A DNA stretch of 32,384 bases from JAVBMP01 sp031552315 (GCA_031552315.1 JAVBMP010000084.1:1-32384); one strand, 5' to 3'; shown: positions 15,794 through 24,341, counted from the stretch's first letter. Program-made: numbers and translations. Notes: generated from the sequence alone by a model not told the origin.

Positions 15794-16779
15794 CATTCTT
15801 CCTTCAGGGAACGGGTCATCAGCCGGGTTATGGCTTCTTGCGCGCCAATTTTTTGTTGCAACAGGGCGTAGACCGTTTCCGCCACCGGCAAGTCCACGCC
15901 GGTCTTGCGGCCTATGCCCACCACGGCTTCCGCGGTTTTTACCCCTTCAGCCACCATGTGCAGGTCTTCCACAATGGCGCCCAGGCTAAGGCCTTTGGCC
16001 AGGCGCAAGCCTACCTGCCGGTTGCGGGAAAGGTCGCCCGTGGCGGTAAGCACCAGGTCGCCCATGCCGGAAAGCCCCATAAAAGTTTCATTTTTCGCCC
16101 CAAGGGCCACCCCAAGGCGGCGCATTTCCGCAAGGCCCCGGGTAATTAGCGCGGCCCGCGCGTTGTGCCCAAGCTTCAGCCCGTCTGAAAGGCCAACGGC
16201 AATGGCTATGACGTTTTTTAGCGCCCCGCCCAGTTCCACCCCCAGCACATCGCGGGAGGAATAGGCGCGGAAGACTTCAGATGAAAATACCGCGCGCAGC
16301 TTTTCACCCATGCGTTTTTCCGCGCAGCCTATAACCACCGCGCCGGGCAGGCCCGCCACAACCTCTGCCGCGAAGGACGGGCCGGAAAGTATGGCGTAAC
16401 GCGCCTGGGGCAATTCTTCCGCCACTACGCCGGACATGGTTTTCAGCGTGGCAATCTCAATACCCTTGCTGGCGCAAATTACCGGCATTTTTGCCGGGAA
16501 AAGGTCTTTCATGCCGCGCAAGACCTGGCGCATGCTCTGGCAGGGGATGGCCAACACGCAAAAATCCGCCAGCTTCATGGCTTCCGCCGCGTCTGTAGTG
16601 GCCTTCACCAGCGGGCTAAGGTTTTGCCCCGGCAAATAGCGCGGGTTTTCATGCCGCGTGTTGATGGCGGCAACCAGTTCGGCATCCCGCCCCCACAAGG
16701 TTACGGAATAGCCCTTCACCGCCAACAGCTGAGCCAGGGCGGTGCCCCAGCTTCCATTGCCCAAAATTGCAACCTGCAT
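15793..16779 (-). CDS. gpsA: Glycerol-3-phosphate dehydrogenase [NAD(P)+]
   Basis: GpsA reduces dihydroxyacetone phosphate to sn-glycerol 3-phosphate for phospholipid synthesis in the cytosol. The 328-residue protein has the Rossmann loop GNGSWGTALA at 7-16, the catalytic Lys region (CASKGIE), SGPSFAAEV, the ELGGALKNVIAIAVGLSDGL block and SGMGDLVLTATG. It lies 41 bp downstream of speA on the same strand and probably shares its transcript. It supplies the substrate for PgsA. Its start has only a weak ribosome site (GCGAG). Confidence 0.96.
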   Translation of the reverse strand: MQVAILGNGSWGTALAQLLAVKGYSVTLWGRDAELVAAINTRHENPRYLPGQNLSPLVKATTDAAEAMKLADFCVLAIPCQSMRQVLRGMKDLFPAKMPVICASKGIEIATLKTMSGVVAEELPQARYAILSGPSFAAEVVAGLPGAVVIGCAEKRMGEKLRAVFSSEVFRAYSSRDVLGVELGGALKNVIAIAVGLSDGLKLGHNARAALITRGLAEMRRLGVALGAKNETFMGLSGMGDLVLTATGDLSRNRQVGLRLAKGLSLGAIVEDLHMVAEGVKTAEAVVGIGRKTGVDLPVAETVYALLQQKIGAQEAITRLMTRSLKEE

Positions 16780-16820
16780 ACGTATTTCTCGCTTGCCTGT
16801 ATGGGTAAACCTTTCCGCCC

Positions 16821-18749
16821 TTATCTTTCAAAATAGGTATAGCCGCGCAAACCGTCTTCAAAGGCCTGCATAATGCTGTAACGGTCAGACGGGGTGATAT
16901 TGCCGGCCCGCACGGCCTGTTCCGCCGCTTCACGCAGGTCGTCCAGCACCCGGCGGGTGTCATATTCCACATAAGAAAGTATGTCGGCCACGGAATCGCC
17001 GCGCAATTCGCGTATAAATTCATAGCTGCCGTCATCATTCACGCGCACGGTCACCACGTTGGTGTCGCCAAGCAGGTTGTGCAGGTCGCCCAGGGTTTCC
17101 TGATAAGCCCCTACAAGGAAGACGCCCAGGTAATATTCCTCGCCGTCTTTCAGGGGGTGCAGTTCCAGCGTGCCCTTTACCCCGGCCGGGTCTATGAAGC
17201 GGTCTATGCGTCCATCGCTGTCGCAGGTGATGTCGGAAAGTATGGCGCGGTTCACCGGTTCCTCGTTCAAGCGGTGCACCGGCATGACCGGGAAAAGGTG
17301 CCCGATGGCCCAGGAATCCGGCAAAGACTGGAACACGCTGAAGTTGCCATAATAGATATCCGCCAGGGCCTGGTCAATTTCCGCCAGATCCTTCGGGGGC
17401 TGGGGCAGGCTGGCCTTGGCCTGGGAAATGCGCTTCACCATGATCCAGAACAAGCGCTCCGCCACGGTGCGGTCACGCAGGCTGGCCTTGCCGTGCAAAA
17501 ACTGCTGGCGCACTTCATCGCGGTAATAGATGGCATCGTTGTAAGATTCCTGCAAGTTGCGCACATTAAGGCCCAAAAGCGCGTCACGCAGGTTTATAAT
17601 GGCCTCTGGCGCGTCTTCGGTAAGTTCCGGCACATCTTCCGGGTACTGGCCGTAGGCTATGCTGCTTACGTCCAGAATGTTGAAAAGCAGTATGGAATAG
17701 TAGGCCACGGTGGCCCGGCCGGATTCCGTAATTATAAAGGGGTGCGGCAGGTCATTTTCATCCAGCACGCTCATGACGGCCTCAATAACGTCTGAACAAT
17801 ATTCGTCCAGGCTGTAGTTGCGGCTGGAAACAAAGTTGGTGCGTGAACCGTCATAGTCAACGGCCAGGCCGCCGCCCAGGTCAAGGTAGCCCATGGTGGC
17901 CCCTTCCAGCATAAGGCCGGAATAGATGCGGCTGGCCTCTATGGCGGCGGAACGGATATCGCGGATATTCGGCACCTGTGAACCAAGGTGGTAGTGCAAA
18001 AGGCGCAGGCAGTTCAGCATGTCGTGCCGGCGCAAGGTATCCAGCACGTCCACGATCTGGGCTGTGGTAAGGCCAAAGGTGGAATGTTCGCCGCCGGAAT
18101 GCGTCCAGTGCCCGCCCGCGCGGGAGGCCAGCTTGGCCCGCACGCCCAAAAGAGGCCGCACGCCAAGTTTTTGTGAACGTTCCAGAATAAGCCCCAGCTC
18201 GCCGGGCATTTCAATTACAAAAAAGCATTTGTAGCCCATGCGCACGGCGTTAAGGCCAAGGTCTATAAATTCTTCATCTTTGTAACCGTTGCATATCAGG
18301 CAGGCTTCCCGGTCACGCAAAAGGGAAAGCCCGGCCAAAAGTTCAGCCTTGCTGCCCACTTCCAGCCCGTGGTGGTAGCGCGAGCCAAACTTGGCAATGG
18401 TTTCAACAACTTGCTGCTGCTGGTTGACCTTGATGGGGAACACGCCCCGGTATTCACTGCGGTAGCCAAGGTTTTTGATAGCCTTGGCAAAAGACTGGTG
18501 CAACAGGGAAATTTGCGTATCCAGTATATTTTCAATACGCAAAAGCACCGGCATATCAAGCCCGCGTTCCCGAATGCCGTTAATGACGTCCAGAATGCGT
18601 ATGGAGGTTTTGCTTTTTTTGCCAAAGGGGAATATGGCGACATCGCCTTCCGGTGAAAGGTCAAAATAGCCCGCTCCCCAGTTGCGGATGCCGTAAAGTT
18701 CGGCGGAATCTTCAATGGTCCAGCGCTGCATGGCCCGCTTGCCTGTCAT
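16821..18749 (-). CDS. speA: Biosynthetic arginine decarboxylase
   Basis: SpeA is a PLP enzyme converting arginine to agmatine, the first step of the agmatine route to putrescine. The 642-residue length is normal. The PLP Lys is in FPIKVNQQQQ (K107), followed by the alanine-racemase-like barrel (GLEVGSKAELLAGL, LHYHLGSQ, DLGGGLAVDYDGS) and the C-terminal ITCDSDGRIDRF loop that contributes the catalytic Cys. I chose ATG 18749 with GGGGG 7-8 bp upstream over the TTG at 18764. No speB is present in the window. Confidence 0.95.
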   Translation of the reverse strand: MTGKRAMQRWTIEDSAELYGIRNWGAGYFDLSPEGDVAIFPFGKKSKTSIRILDVINGIRERGLDMPVLLRIENILDTQISLLHQSFAKAIKNLGYRSEYRGVFPIKVNQQQQVVETIAKFGSRYHHGLEVGSKAELLAGLSLLRDREACLICNGYKDEEFIDLGLNAVRMGYKCFFVIEMPGELGLILERSQKLGVRPLLGVRAKLASRAGGHWTHSGGEHSTFGLTTAQIVDVLDTLRRHDMLNCLRLLHYHLGSQVPNIRDIRSAAIEASRIYSGLMLEGATMGYLDLGGGLAVDYDGSRTNFVSSRNYSLDEYCSDVIEAVMSVLDENDLPHPFIITESGRATVAYYSILLFNILDVSSIAYGQYPEDVPELTEDAPEAIINLRDALLGLNVRNLQESYNDAIYYRDEVRQQFLHGKASLRDRTVAERLFWIMVKRISQAKASLPQPPKDLAEIDQALADIYYGNFSVFQSLPDSWAIGHLFPVMPVHRLNEEPVNRAILSDITCDSDGRIDRFIDPAGVKGTLELHPLKDGEEYYLGVFLVGAYQETLGDLHNLLGDTNVVTVRVNDDGSYEFIRELRGDSVADILSYVEYDTRRVLDDLREAAEQAVRAGNITPSDRYSIMQAFEDGLRGYTYFER

Positions 18750-18855
18750 AATATGCCCCCGCAAAAACCGCCAGCCATCTGTCAGGCTGATAAACGGGTT
18801 AAAGTTGAATCCGCCGCGTACACGTCATTGTCCCTTGCCAATACCCAAGAAAGGT

Positions 18856-18890
18856 CAAAAAGGCAGACCCCCATAAAGGAGGTCTGCCTT
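18856..18890 (-). terminator. Rho-independent terminator after rpsI
   Basis: A 10-bp perfect stem (AAGGCAGACC with GGTCTGCCTT) is followed on the minus strand by a T-run. It ends the rplM-rpsI transcript before speA. Confidence 0.88.
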
Positions 18891-18915
18891 AAACTTGCTG
18901 CAAGGCGCGTAAAAA

Positions 18916-19308
18916 TTAACGTTTTGAGTACTGGTAACGTGCACGGGCGGCGCGCAAACCGTACTTTTTGCGTTCTTTCTTGCGCGGGTCACGGGTAAGG
19001 AACCCGGCCTTTTTAAGGATGCCGCGCAAAGATTCATCAACATTCAGCAGCGCGCGAGCAATGCCGTGGCGCACAGCTTCAGCCTGGCCGCTAACGCCGC
19101 CACCCTGAACGTTCACCTTTACGTCAAACTTGTCGCCCAGCTTGGAAGCGACCAGCGGTTGACGCACGATCATTTGCAAAGACTTGCGGGGAAAATAATT
19201 TTCAAAGGCACGGCCGTTAATTTCTATCTGGCCGCTGCCGCTATAAAGGCGGGTGCGGGCGGTAGCTGTTTTGCGGCGTCCGGTTCCGTAATTGAATTCA
19301 GTGGGCAT
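18916..19308 (-). CDS. rpsI: 30S ribosomal protein S9
   Basis: This is a 130-residue S9 of the small-subunit head, with the diagnostic GTGRRKTATARTRLY start, the GGGVSGQAEAVRHGIARAL core and a basic C-terminal tail ending QYSKR that reaches the P-site tRNA. It lies 52 bp after rplM, the usual gene pair. Confidence 0.98.
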   Translation of the reverse strand: MPTEFNYGTGRRKTATARTRLYSGSGQIEINGRAFENYFPRKSLQMIVRQPLVASKLGDKFDVKVNVQGGGVSGQAEAVRHGIARALLNVDESLRGILKKAGFLTRDPRKKERKKYGLRAARARYQYSKR

Positions 19309-19360
19309 GGTTTAACTCCAACCAGTTATTTTAAATATCAACCAGCGTTGCGCGGCAAGC

Positions 19361-19795
19361 CTAGTACGGGAAGGTCAACGGCTTGGGCTGCTGGGCCGCG
19401 TGGGGGTGTTCCGCCCCCGGGTAAACTTTAAGTTTTTTCAACATGGCGCGGCCCATGCGGTTTTTGGGCAGCATACCCTTGACTGCGTTCATCAGAACGA
19501 ATTCCGGGTTCCTTACAAGCATTTTGTCCATGGTGGTCTCTTTAAGGCCGCCCACGTAACCGGTGTGCTTGTAGTAAGTTTTGGTATTCAGCTTTTTGCC
19601 GGTAACCGCGACCTTTTCACAGTTGACAACAACAATAAAGTCGCCGTTGTCAAGGTGGGGCGCATATTCCGGCTTGTGCTTGCCGCGCAGGCGGTGGGCT
19701 ATCTGGGCGGCCAGACGGCCCAGAACTTTATTTTCGGCATCGACCACGAACCATTCCTGGTTTATGTGCTCGGGCGTGGGGCTGAAGGTCTTCAT
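19361..19795 (-). CDS. rplM: 50S ribosomal protein L13
   Basis: This is a 144-residue L13, an early-assembly 23S rRNA binder. The conserved blocks are WFVVDAENKVLGRLAAQIAHRLRGK, GDFIVVVNCEKVAVTGKK, YYKHTGYVGGLKE and the AVKGMLPKNRMGRAMLKKLKVY motif. TAAGGAG lies 8 bp upstream of the ATG. It heads the rplM-rpsI operon. Confidence 0.98.
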   Translation of the reverse strand: MKTFSPTPEHINQEWFVVDAENKVLGRLAAQIAHRLRGKHKPEYAPHLDNGDFIVVVNCEKVAVTGKKLNTKTYYKHTGYVGGLKETTMDKMLVRNPEFVLMNAVKGMLPKNRMGRAMLKKLKVYPGAEHPHAAQQPKPLTFPY

Positions 19796-19870
19796 TTTAA
19801 GTTACTCCTTAAAGATACCGACAGCGTGTCACGCCACCGGCTTGCTCAAAATACTGCTTGAAAGACGCTT

Positions 19871-19899
19871 CTTTTAAATGTTCACGCAACTCTTGTCAA
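19871..19899 (-). promoter_or_regulatory. Candidate sigma-70 promoter for rplM-rpsI
   Basis: On the minus strand a TTGACA -35 (19894-19899) is followed 17 bp later by TAAAAG as a weak -10 (19871-19876). A leader of about 70 bp leads to rplM. Confidence 0.55.
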
Positions 19900-20085
19900 T
19901 AGTTTTTTTGCAAATGAAGCGCTTCTTGCGCATCGCGCTATCTTTACGCATATTTTTTTTGCGCCGCCCGGCCCTTGCCAGGCCAGGCGGCCTGATTTAC
20001 ACTGCAACGGCAAGCCGGGCATGAAACTTTTATCTGCGGACAAGCATTTAAAATAGCAGAACAACCCTATACCCGCAAGAAGTAC

Positions 20086-20433
20086 ATGAAAAAAAAATCA
20101 TACACCTGTAAAATGCGCCCCAGCATTGGCGAAGGCATTGCCCTGAAGCGTAAGGAGGCCGGTTACACCCAGGCCCAGGTTGCGGAACTTCTGGGCATGC
20201 ACAAGGAAACGGTTTCCCGCCTGGAAACCGGGGCCATTATGCCCACGGTGCAGCGCCTTGTTCAGCTTTCAGAACTTTTTCAATGCCGCATAGGAGACTT
20301 TTTTTATGGCGATACAGACGCGATTGAGGCAAAACTGAAGCAGATGGCGGCCAGAATACTGCAACTGCCGGAAAAAAAGCGTGAAAAATTTTTTGCCCTT
20401 ATCTTTGACCTGTGCGACCTGGCCATGGAATGA
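20086..20433 (+). CDS. XRE-family (Cro/C1-type HTH) transcriptional regulator
   Basis: This is a 115-residue cytosolic protein. Residues about 14-68 are a Cro/C1 helix-turn-helix (GEGIALKRKEAGYTQAQVAELLGMHKETVSRLETG, with SELFQCRIGDFF closing the domain). The C-terminal about 40 residues form a helix that may dimerise. It stands alone on the plus strand, upstream of the first sulfatase-like gene. The near-palindrome over that gene's presumed start site (20677-20696) could be its operator, which is a guess from position. No strong ribosome site precedes the ATG; MRPSIGEG nine residues in is an alternative start. Confidence 0.88.
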   Translation: MKKKSYTCKMRPSIGEGIALKRKEAGYTQAQVAELLGMHKETVSRLETGAIMPTVQRLVQLSELFQCRIGDFFYGDTDAIEAKLKQMAARILQLPEKKREKFFALIFDLCDLAME

Positions 20434-20643
20434 AAAGCGCCGTGTTTTTACCGTAGCCAGGCCATTGTGCAACGGCCTCACAATGGCCCCGCGGCGGGCA
20501 TAAAATATACCCCAAAATACTTGCGGCAGAACAAACGCGCTACGCCTTGCCGCTTTGGCTGTTAAACCATGCATAACGCGCCGTTGCCAACGCAATACGT
20601 TGCTTTTTGGTATAAATTATATGCGTAATATGTTTGTTTTGCC
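20434..20643. other. Intergenic region with a palindrome-family hairpin
   Basis: There is no gene. A perfect 10-bp inverted repeat (20460-20469 with 20479-20488, GGCCATTGTG) carries the core of the scattered GGCCATTG palindrome, 24 bp after the XRE gene. A GG-N10-GC spacing at about 20544-20560 is a poor sigma-54 match. The remainder is plain AT-richer leader. Confidence 0.6.
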
Positions 20644-20696
20644 TTGACAAAAGACCTTGCGGCAATTATTTTTTCTCAAGTTAAAATTTGAACTTG
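20644..20696 (+). promoter_or_regulatory. Sigma-70-like promoter with a 20-bp operator-like palindrome
   Basis: TTGACA (20644-20649), a 17-bp spacer and TATTTT (20667-20672) form a credible promoter for the first sulfatase-like gene. Immediately downstream, CAAGTTAAAATTTGAACTTG (20677-20696) is palindromic except for one mismatched pair, and sits over the expected start of transcription. Confidence 0.65.
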
Positions 20697-20760
20697 TGGC
20701 GCCTTCAAGGGGAACTGCCACAGCCTTTATCCGAATCAACCTTAACCATTTGGAGGATTC

Positions 20761-22332
20761 ATGTATCCCACCGTAAAGAATGCCATTGTCGTAATGTTCG
20801 ACAGCATGCAGTACAACTACCTGGCCTGCAACGGCAATACCTGGATGAAAACGCCCAACTTTGACCGCTTTGCCCGTGAAGGCATGGTCTTTGACAACTG
20901 CTATATTGAAGGCGTGCCCACCGTGCCCTGCCGCCGCGCCATGCACACCGGCCGTTACACCCTGCCCACCTGCGGGTGGAGCGCCCTTACAATGGAAGAA
21001 ACCACCATTGCCGACCTGTGCTGGGGTTCCAACATAGACACCGCCATTATTTTTGACTGCCCCATGTACCGCCTGCCCAAGTTCGGCTACACCCGCGGTT
21101 TTGACAAGGTATGGTTCACCCACGGGCATGAAGGCGACCACTACTTCTACAGCAAAGACGACCTTATTCACTACAAGCCCGAAGAATTTCATGAAGACCA
21201 CATCCTGCGCGATGCCGACAAGGTGCTGGGTGAAGGCGTTGTCGGCCCGCTGCTGCATGAAACCACCTGCTACCTGAAAAACCGCCAGTACTGGAAGACG
21301 GATGAAGACCAGAACGTGGCCAAGGTTATGAAAGACGCGGTGAAGTACCTGGAAGCGCGTGACCCGAACAAGCCCTTCTTCCTGTGGGTGGACAGCTTTG
21401 ACCCGCATGAGCCGTGGGATTCCCCGTCCGTATATGACCCGGAAATGAAGTGCCCCTACAACCCGGACTACAAGGGCAAAGACCAGTTCCTGCCCATCAT
21501 GGGCCCGGTAAAAGACCTGTATACTGAAGAAGAACTGCACCACGTGCGCATGCTGTACGCGGAAAAAATAACCATGTGCGACAAGTGGTTTGGCCACTTC
21601 ATGGACAACTGCAAGCGCCTTGGCCTGGAAAAAGACACCCTGTTCATAGTGGTGAACGACCACGGTGAACCCATGGGCAACGCCGAACACGGCCACGGCA
21701 TTATGCGCAAGTGCCGCCCCTGGCCCTATGAAGAACTGGTGCACGGCATTATGATGGTAAAAGGCCCCGGCATAAAGGCCAACCAGCGCAGCAAGGCCTT
21801 TGTGCAGTCTTGCGACATAGCCCCCACCGTGTGCGACTGGATGGGCCTTGGCGTGCGTGACTTCCACCAGGGCAAAAGCGTGCTGCCCATTGCCTTTGGC
21901 CAGGTGGCAAAAGTGCGTGACTTCGCCATTGCCGGCTACCACAAGTATTCCTGGTCCATCATCACTGATGACTGGTCCTACATTCACTGGGCCAAGAATG
22001 ATGAAAACAGCGTTGGCGCGTCCATGGCCGGCATTTACGGCGGTACCTTTGACCACATGGAAGCCATTGGCAAAAGCAGAAGCTCTTCCACCATCAATAT
22101 AGACCTGGAATCTGACGCGGCCAAAAGCCTGAAGGACGCCGCCTCTCTGGACGGTGAAGACCAGTGGACCTGCACCCCGGGCAGTGTTTCCGAAGTGCCC
22201 GCCAAAGATGAACTGTACAGCCGCAAAACAGACATGGCCCAGCTTAACAACGTTATTGACGCCAACAAGGACGTTGCCAAAAAGCTGTGGGATGACCTGC
22301 GTGAATTTATCGGCTATTTGAGAACCTGCTAG
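20761..22332 (+). CDS. Sulfatase-like alkaline-phosphatase-superfamily hydrolase, paralogue 1
   Basis: This 523-residue protein has the sulfatase/AP-superfamily fold: metal ligand D14 (VMFDSMQYN), the nucleophile loop GVPTVPCRRAMHTGR at 51-65, the DPHEPW motif at 214-219 and metal ligands D300/H301 in VNDHGEPMG. Aligning on the conserved P-x-R and TGR puts T54 where sulfatases carry the Cys or Ser that becomes formylglycine. C57 lacks the C-x-P-x-R context. The protein is therefore better called a Thr-nucleophile hydrolase of unknown substrate (phosphodi- or monoester, or transferase). No signal peptide or membrane helix is present, so it should be cytosolic. GGAGG lies 4-9 bp before the ATG. 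Two paralogues lie at 24539 and 26283. Confidence 0.9.
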   Translation: MYPTVKNAIVVMFDSMQYNYLACNGNTWMKTPNFDRFAREGMVFDNCYIEGVPTVPCRRAMHTGRYTLPTCGWSALTMEETTIADLCWGSNIDTAIIFDCPMYRLPKFGYTRGFDKVWFTHGHEGDHYFYSKDDLIHYKPEEFHEDHILRDADKVLGEGVVGPLLHETTCYLKNRQYWKTDEDQNVAKVMKDAVKYLEARDPNKPFFLWVDSFDPHEPWDSPSVYDPEMKCPYNPDYKGKDQFLPIMGPVKDLYTEEELHHVRMLYAEKITMCDKWFGHFMDNCKRLGLEKDTLFIVVNDHGEPMGNAEHGHGIMRKCRPWPYEELVHGIMMVKGPGIKANQRSKAFVQSCDIAPTVCDWMGLGVRDFHQGKSVLPIAFGQVAKVRDFAIAGYHKYSWSIITDDWSYIHWAKNDENSVGASMAGIYGGTFDHMEAIGKSRSSSTINIDLESDAAKSLKDAASLDGEDQWTCTPGSVSEVPAKDELYSRKTDMAQLNNVIDANKDVAKKLWDDLREFIGYLRTC

Positions 22333-22356
22333 GCAATGGCCTCCAATGAATATACA

Positions 22357-22424
22357 GCGCCGGGCGGCACGCCCGGCGCATAACGGAATCCCCGGCAGGC
22401 GCATGCGCCTGCCGGGGATTTTCC
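22357..22424 (+). terminator. Double hairpin terminator after paralogue 1
   Basis: A 9-bp stem (GCGCCGGGC with GCCCGGCGC, 22357-22379) is followed by a 34-bp perfect palindrome (22387-22420, arms AATCCCCGGCAGGCGC) and a short T-run. Confidence 0.85.
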
Positions 22425-22450
22425 CATTCGTGGCCATTCGAGGCCATCGT

Positions 22451-22605
22451 GAGGCCGTTGCACAATGAGAATTTTTGTTCTTTTACAAGGAGTGCCCCTA
22501 TCCCGTAGGTGCGTGCGGAGGGAGTATATTCAAGCATATATGACCTTCGCGCGGGACGAAGCACGACGCAGTAAAAGGGCAAAAAGGCCATTGTGCAATG
22601 GCCTC
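22451..22605 (+). mobile_element. MITE-like dispersed element, copy 1
   Basis: The element is about 155 bp long. Its ends are 16-bp inverted repeats (AGGCCGTTGCACAATG and CATTGTGCAATGGCCT) with one mismatch. A second copy, inverted, lies at 32240-32384 and differs at only two positions over about 145 bp. A fragment of its right end (GTGCAATGGCCTCC) is repeated just downstream at 22609-22622. No transposase is visible nearby, so movement would have to be in trans. Confidence 0.75.
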
Positions 22606-22647
22606 ATCGTGCAATGGCCTCCATTCAAGACCATTCCCGGCCGTTGA
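22465..22647 (+). CDS. Small basic protein encoded by the dispersed element, copy 1
   Basis: This is a 60-codon ORF starting inside the left inverted repeat: MRIFVLLQGVPLSRR, then VRREYIQAYMTFARDEARR and an Arg/Lys-rich SKRAKR stretch. The last residues run out of the element. The second copy (32234-32380) keeps the frame with two substitutions (RC to SS). No clear ribosome site precedes it. It could be a real peptide or an ORF open by chance. Confidence 0.35.
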   Translation: MRIFVLLQGVPLSRRCVRREYIQAYMTFARDEARRSKRAKRPLCNGLIVQWPPFKTIPGR

Positions 22648-22669
22648 AAGCGCTGGCAGAATTTCGTGC

Positions 22670-24328
22670 CTACCCCTTCAAGCGCCGCCAGTTTATGCCG
22701 TGCCCGGTAAGGTACTTGGAAAGGCGGTTGCCCTGCCGGGCGGGGCTTTTATCCGCCCCGTAAACGCGCGTCCCGGCCTCCAGCAGGCTGGGGCTTTGCA
22801 AACAAATTTGCAAAACGCCTTCCAGTTGCACCTTTGTGAAGCAGTTTTGCTCCAGAATTTCCGCCGGAATGCGGCCTGAAGCCGCAAGGCTTTCAAGCAT
22901 GGCAAAACCGGAATGGCCGGTAGAATCTGGACTGGCCGGCGGAACATCCAACAGGGCGGAACAAGCCGTCCGCTCCTCTTGGGCAAGCGGGGCGGCCTCT
23001 GCCCACATGCGCAGCAAGTATTCTTTTTCCGCCTGCACCGCGTTTTTGTCTATAACGCATTTGTGCGCCAGGGTGCCCATGCGGGTAACGGCAGAGGAAA
23101 AATCGCGGAAGTTCCCCAGCCACAAGGCCTGCGTCGACGCGGCAAAATCCAGAAAGTCCGCCCGCGCCTCTGCCTGAAACGCCACCTTGCGCTTCAGTTC
23201 ATGCTGCAAGCGCTTCAATTCAAAGTCCAGGTTGGCCTCAATGTCTTCCGTGCGTTCGCGCAGGGGCGGCAGCTCAAAATTCCACAGGTTTATGCGCATA
23301 AAAAGGTCTGGGCGGAAGTTGCCCCGCGCCACCTCTGCCGCCAGGGGACGGTTGGTGCCGCAAATAAGCTGAAAGTCGCTGTAAACCGGCACATCGGCCC
23401 CCACCGGCAAAAAGGTTTTTTCTTCCAGCGCCGTTACCAGCAGGGCTTGAGAATCCAGATCCATCTCGCCTATTTCATCAAGAAACAACACGCCCCGGTG
23501 GGCCTGAAGCAACAGCCCGCGCCGGGATTGCACGGCATTGGTGTAAGCCCCCTTCACATGCCCAAACAGGGCGGAAAGGGCGCTGTCCCCCCGCAAGGCG
23601 GCGCAGCTTACTTCAACCAGCGGCCCTTCCAGCCCCGCAGCTTCCTTTTTAAGCTGGTAAATGGAACGCGCCAGCTGCGACTTGCCGGTGCCGCTTTCCC
23701 CGCTGAACAAAAGCGGGGCGGATGACACCCTGGCTACCTGCTCCACCCGTTCCAGCAGGTTTTTGAAGCGCTCATTCCTGACCTCTATGTCGCGGTTAAG
23801 CGCCCCGCCGCTTACCTGGCCGACATCAAAACTGCGGGCCAGGGCCTGCCATGAATCATGATCCGGGTTGCCTACAAAGTATTTTCCGTCCGGGAAAACA
23901 AAGAAAAATTCCAGCGGCAAATTAAAGGTGTAAATAATGCTCAAAATGCAAAAATATAAAAAATGCCCCCGCCCCGGTGGCAAGTTTATGTAGTATTTTC
24001 TGTCCGGGGCATGCACGATATGTTTTTTGAAAATTTTTGAAAAATAGCTGTACTGGCTCGCAAAGTCTATTATCTCCATATCTTCAATGCACATCACTTC
24101 TATTTTGGTTCGGGGCGATACCGCGGCTATGTCGCGTTGCAAATCCGGCATAAGGTATTCCCAGTGCCCCGGCACCAGCAAATACAATTCATCAATCGGA
24201 AATTCCCTGATGCGGCAAATGTCAAGCGTTGGCCGCCAAATATGCACGTTGCCGGTGCCGTACACCGCTTCATAACCCGCCGCCACCACGCTGAAGCATA
24301 TGTTCTTTTTTCTGCCGCTTTCAGGCAT
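22670..24328 (-). CDS. RtcR-like sigma-54-dependent activator with a divergent CARF-like sensor
   Basis: The 552-residue protein follows the RtcR layout. The N-terminal sensor (about 8-155) keeps the family blocks WRPTLDICRIREFPIDELYLL and RDIAAVSPRTKIEV. The AAA+ domain (about 185-425) has Walker A GESGTGKS (210-217), Walker B FLDEIGE (282-288) and RINLWNFELPPLRER. The C-terminal HTH lies in about 500-550. The sigma-54 contact loop is GAYTNA (260-265) rather than GAFTGA, keeping the Thr. In the sensor, where E. coli RtcR has a TTGTHVAQ-type motif, this protein reads NLPPGRGHF (115-123). RtcR normally activates rtcBA RNA repair, but no rtcA or rtcB is here. ATG 24328 has AAAGGAG at ideal spacing. 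It is divergent from paralogue 2 and convergent with paralogue 1. Confidence 0.92.
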   Translation of the reverse strand: MPESGRKKNICFSVVAAGYEAVYGTGNVHIWRPTLDICRIREFPIDELYLLVPGHWEYLMPDLQRDIAAVSPRTKIEVMCIEDMEIIDFASQYSYFSKIFKKHIVHAPDRKYYINLPPGRGHFLYFCILSIIYTFNLPLEFFFVFPDGKYFVGNPDHDSWQALARSFDVGQVSGGALNRDIEVRNERFKNLLERVEQVARVSSAPLLFSGESGTGKSQLARSIYQLKKEAAGLEGPLVEVSCAALRGDSALSALFGHVKGAYTNAVQSRRGLLLQAHRGVLFLDEIGEMDLDSQALLVTALEEKTFLPVGADVPVYSDFQLICGTNRPLAAEVARGNFRPDLFMRINLWNFELPPLRERTEDIEANLDFELKRLQHELKRKVAFQAEARADFLDFAASTQALWLGNFRDFSSAVTRMGTLAHKCVIDKNAVQAEKEYLLRMWAEAAPLAQEERTACSALLDVPPASPDSTGHSGFAMLESLAASGRIPAEILEQNCFTKVQLEGVLQICLQSPSLLEAGTRVYGADKSPARQGNRLSKYLTGHGINWRRLKG

Positions 24329-24341
24329 ATAAATTCTCCTT

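Noticed and set aside
20617..22437. Long antisense ORFs over the sulfatase-like genes
   Set aside because: They are byproducts of GC-rich codon use; they are rich in His/Val/Gly without motifs, and occur on all three paralogues.
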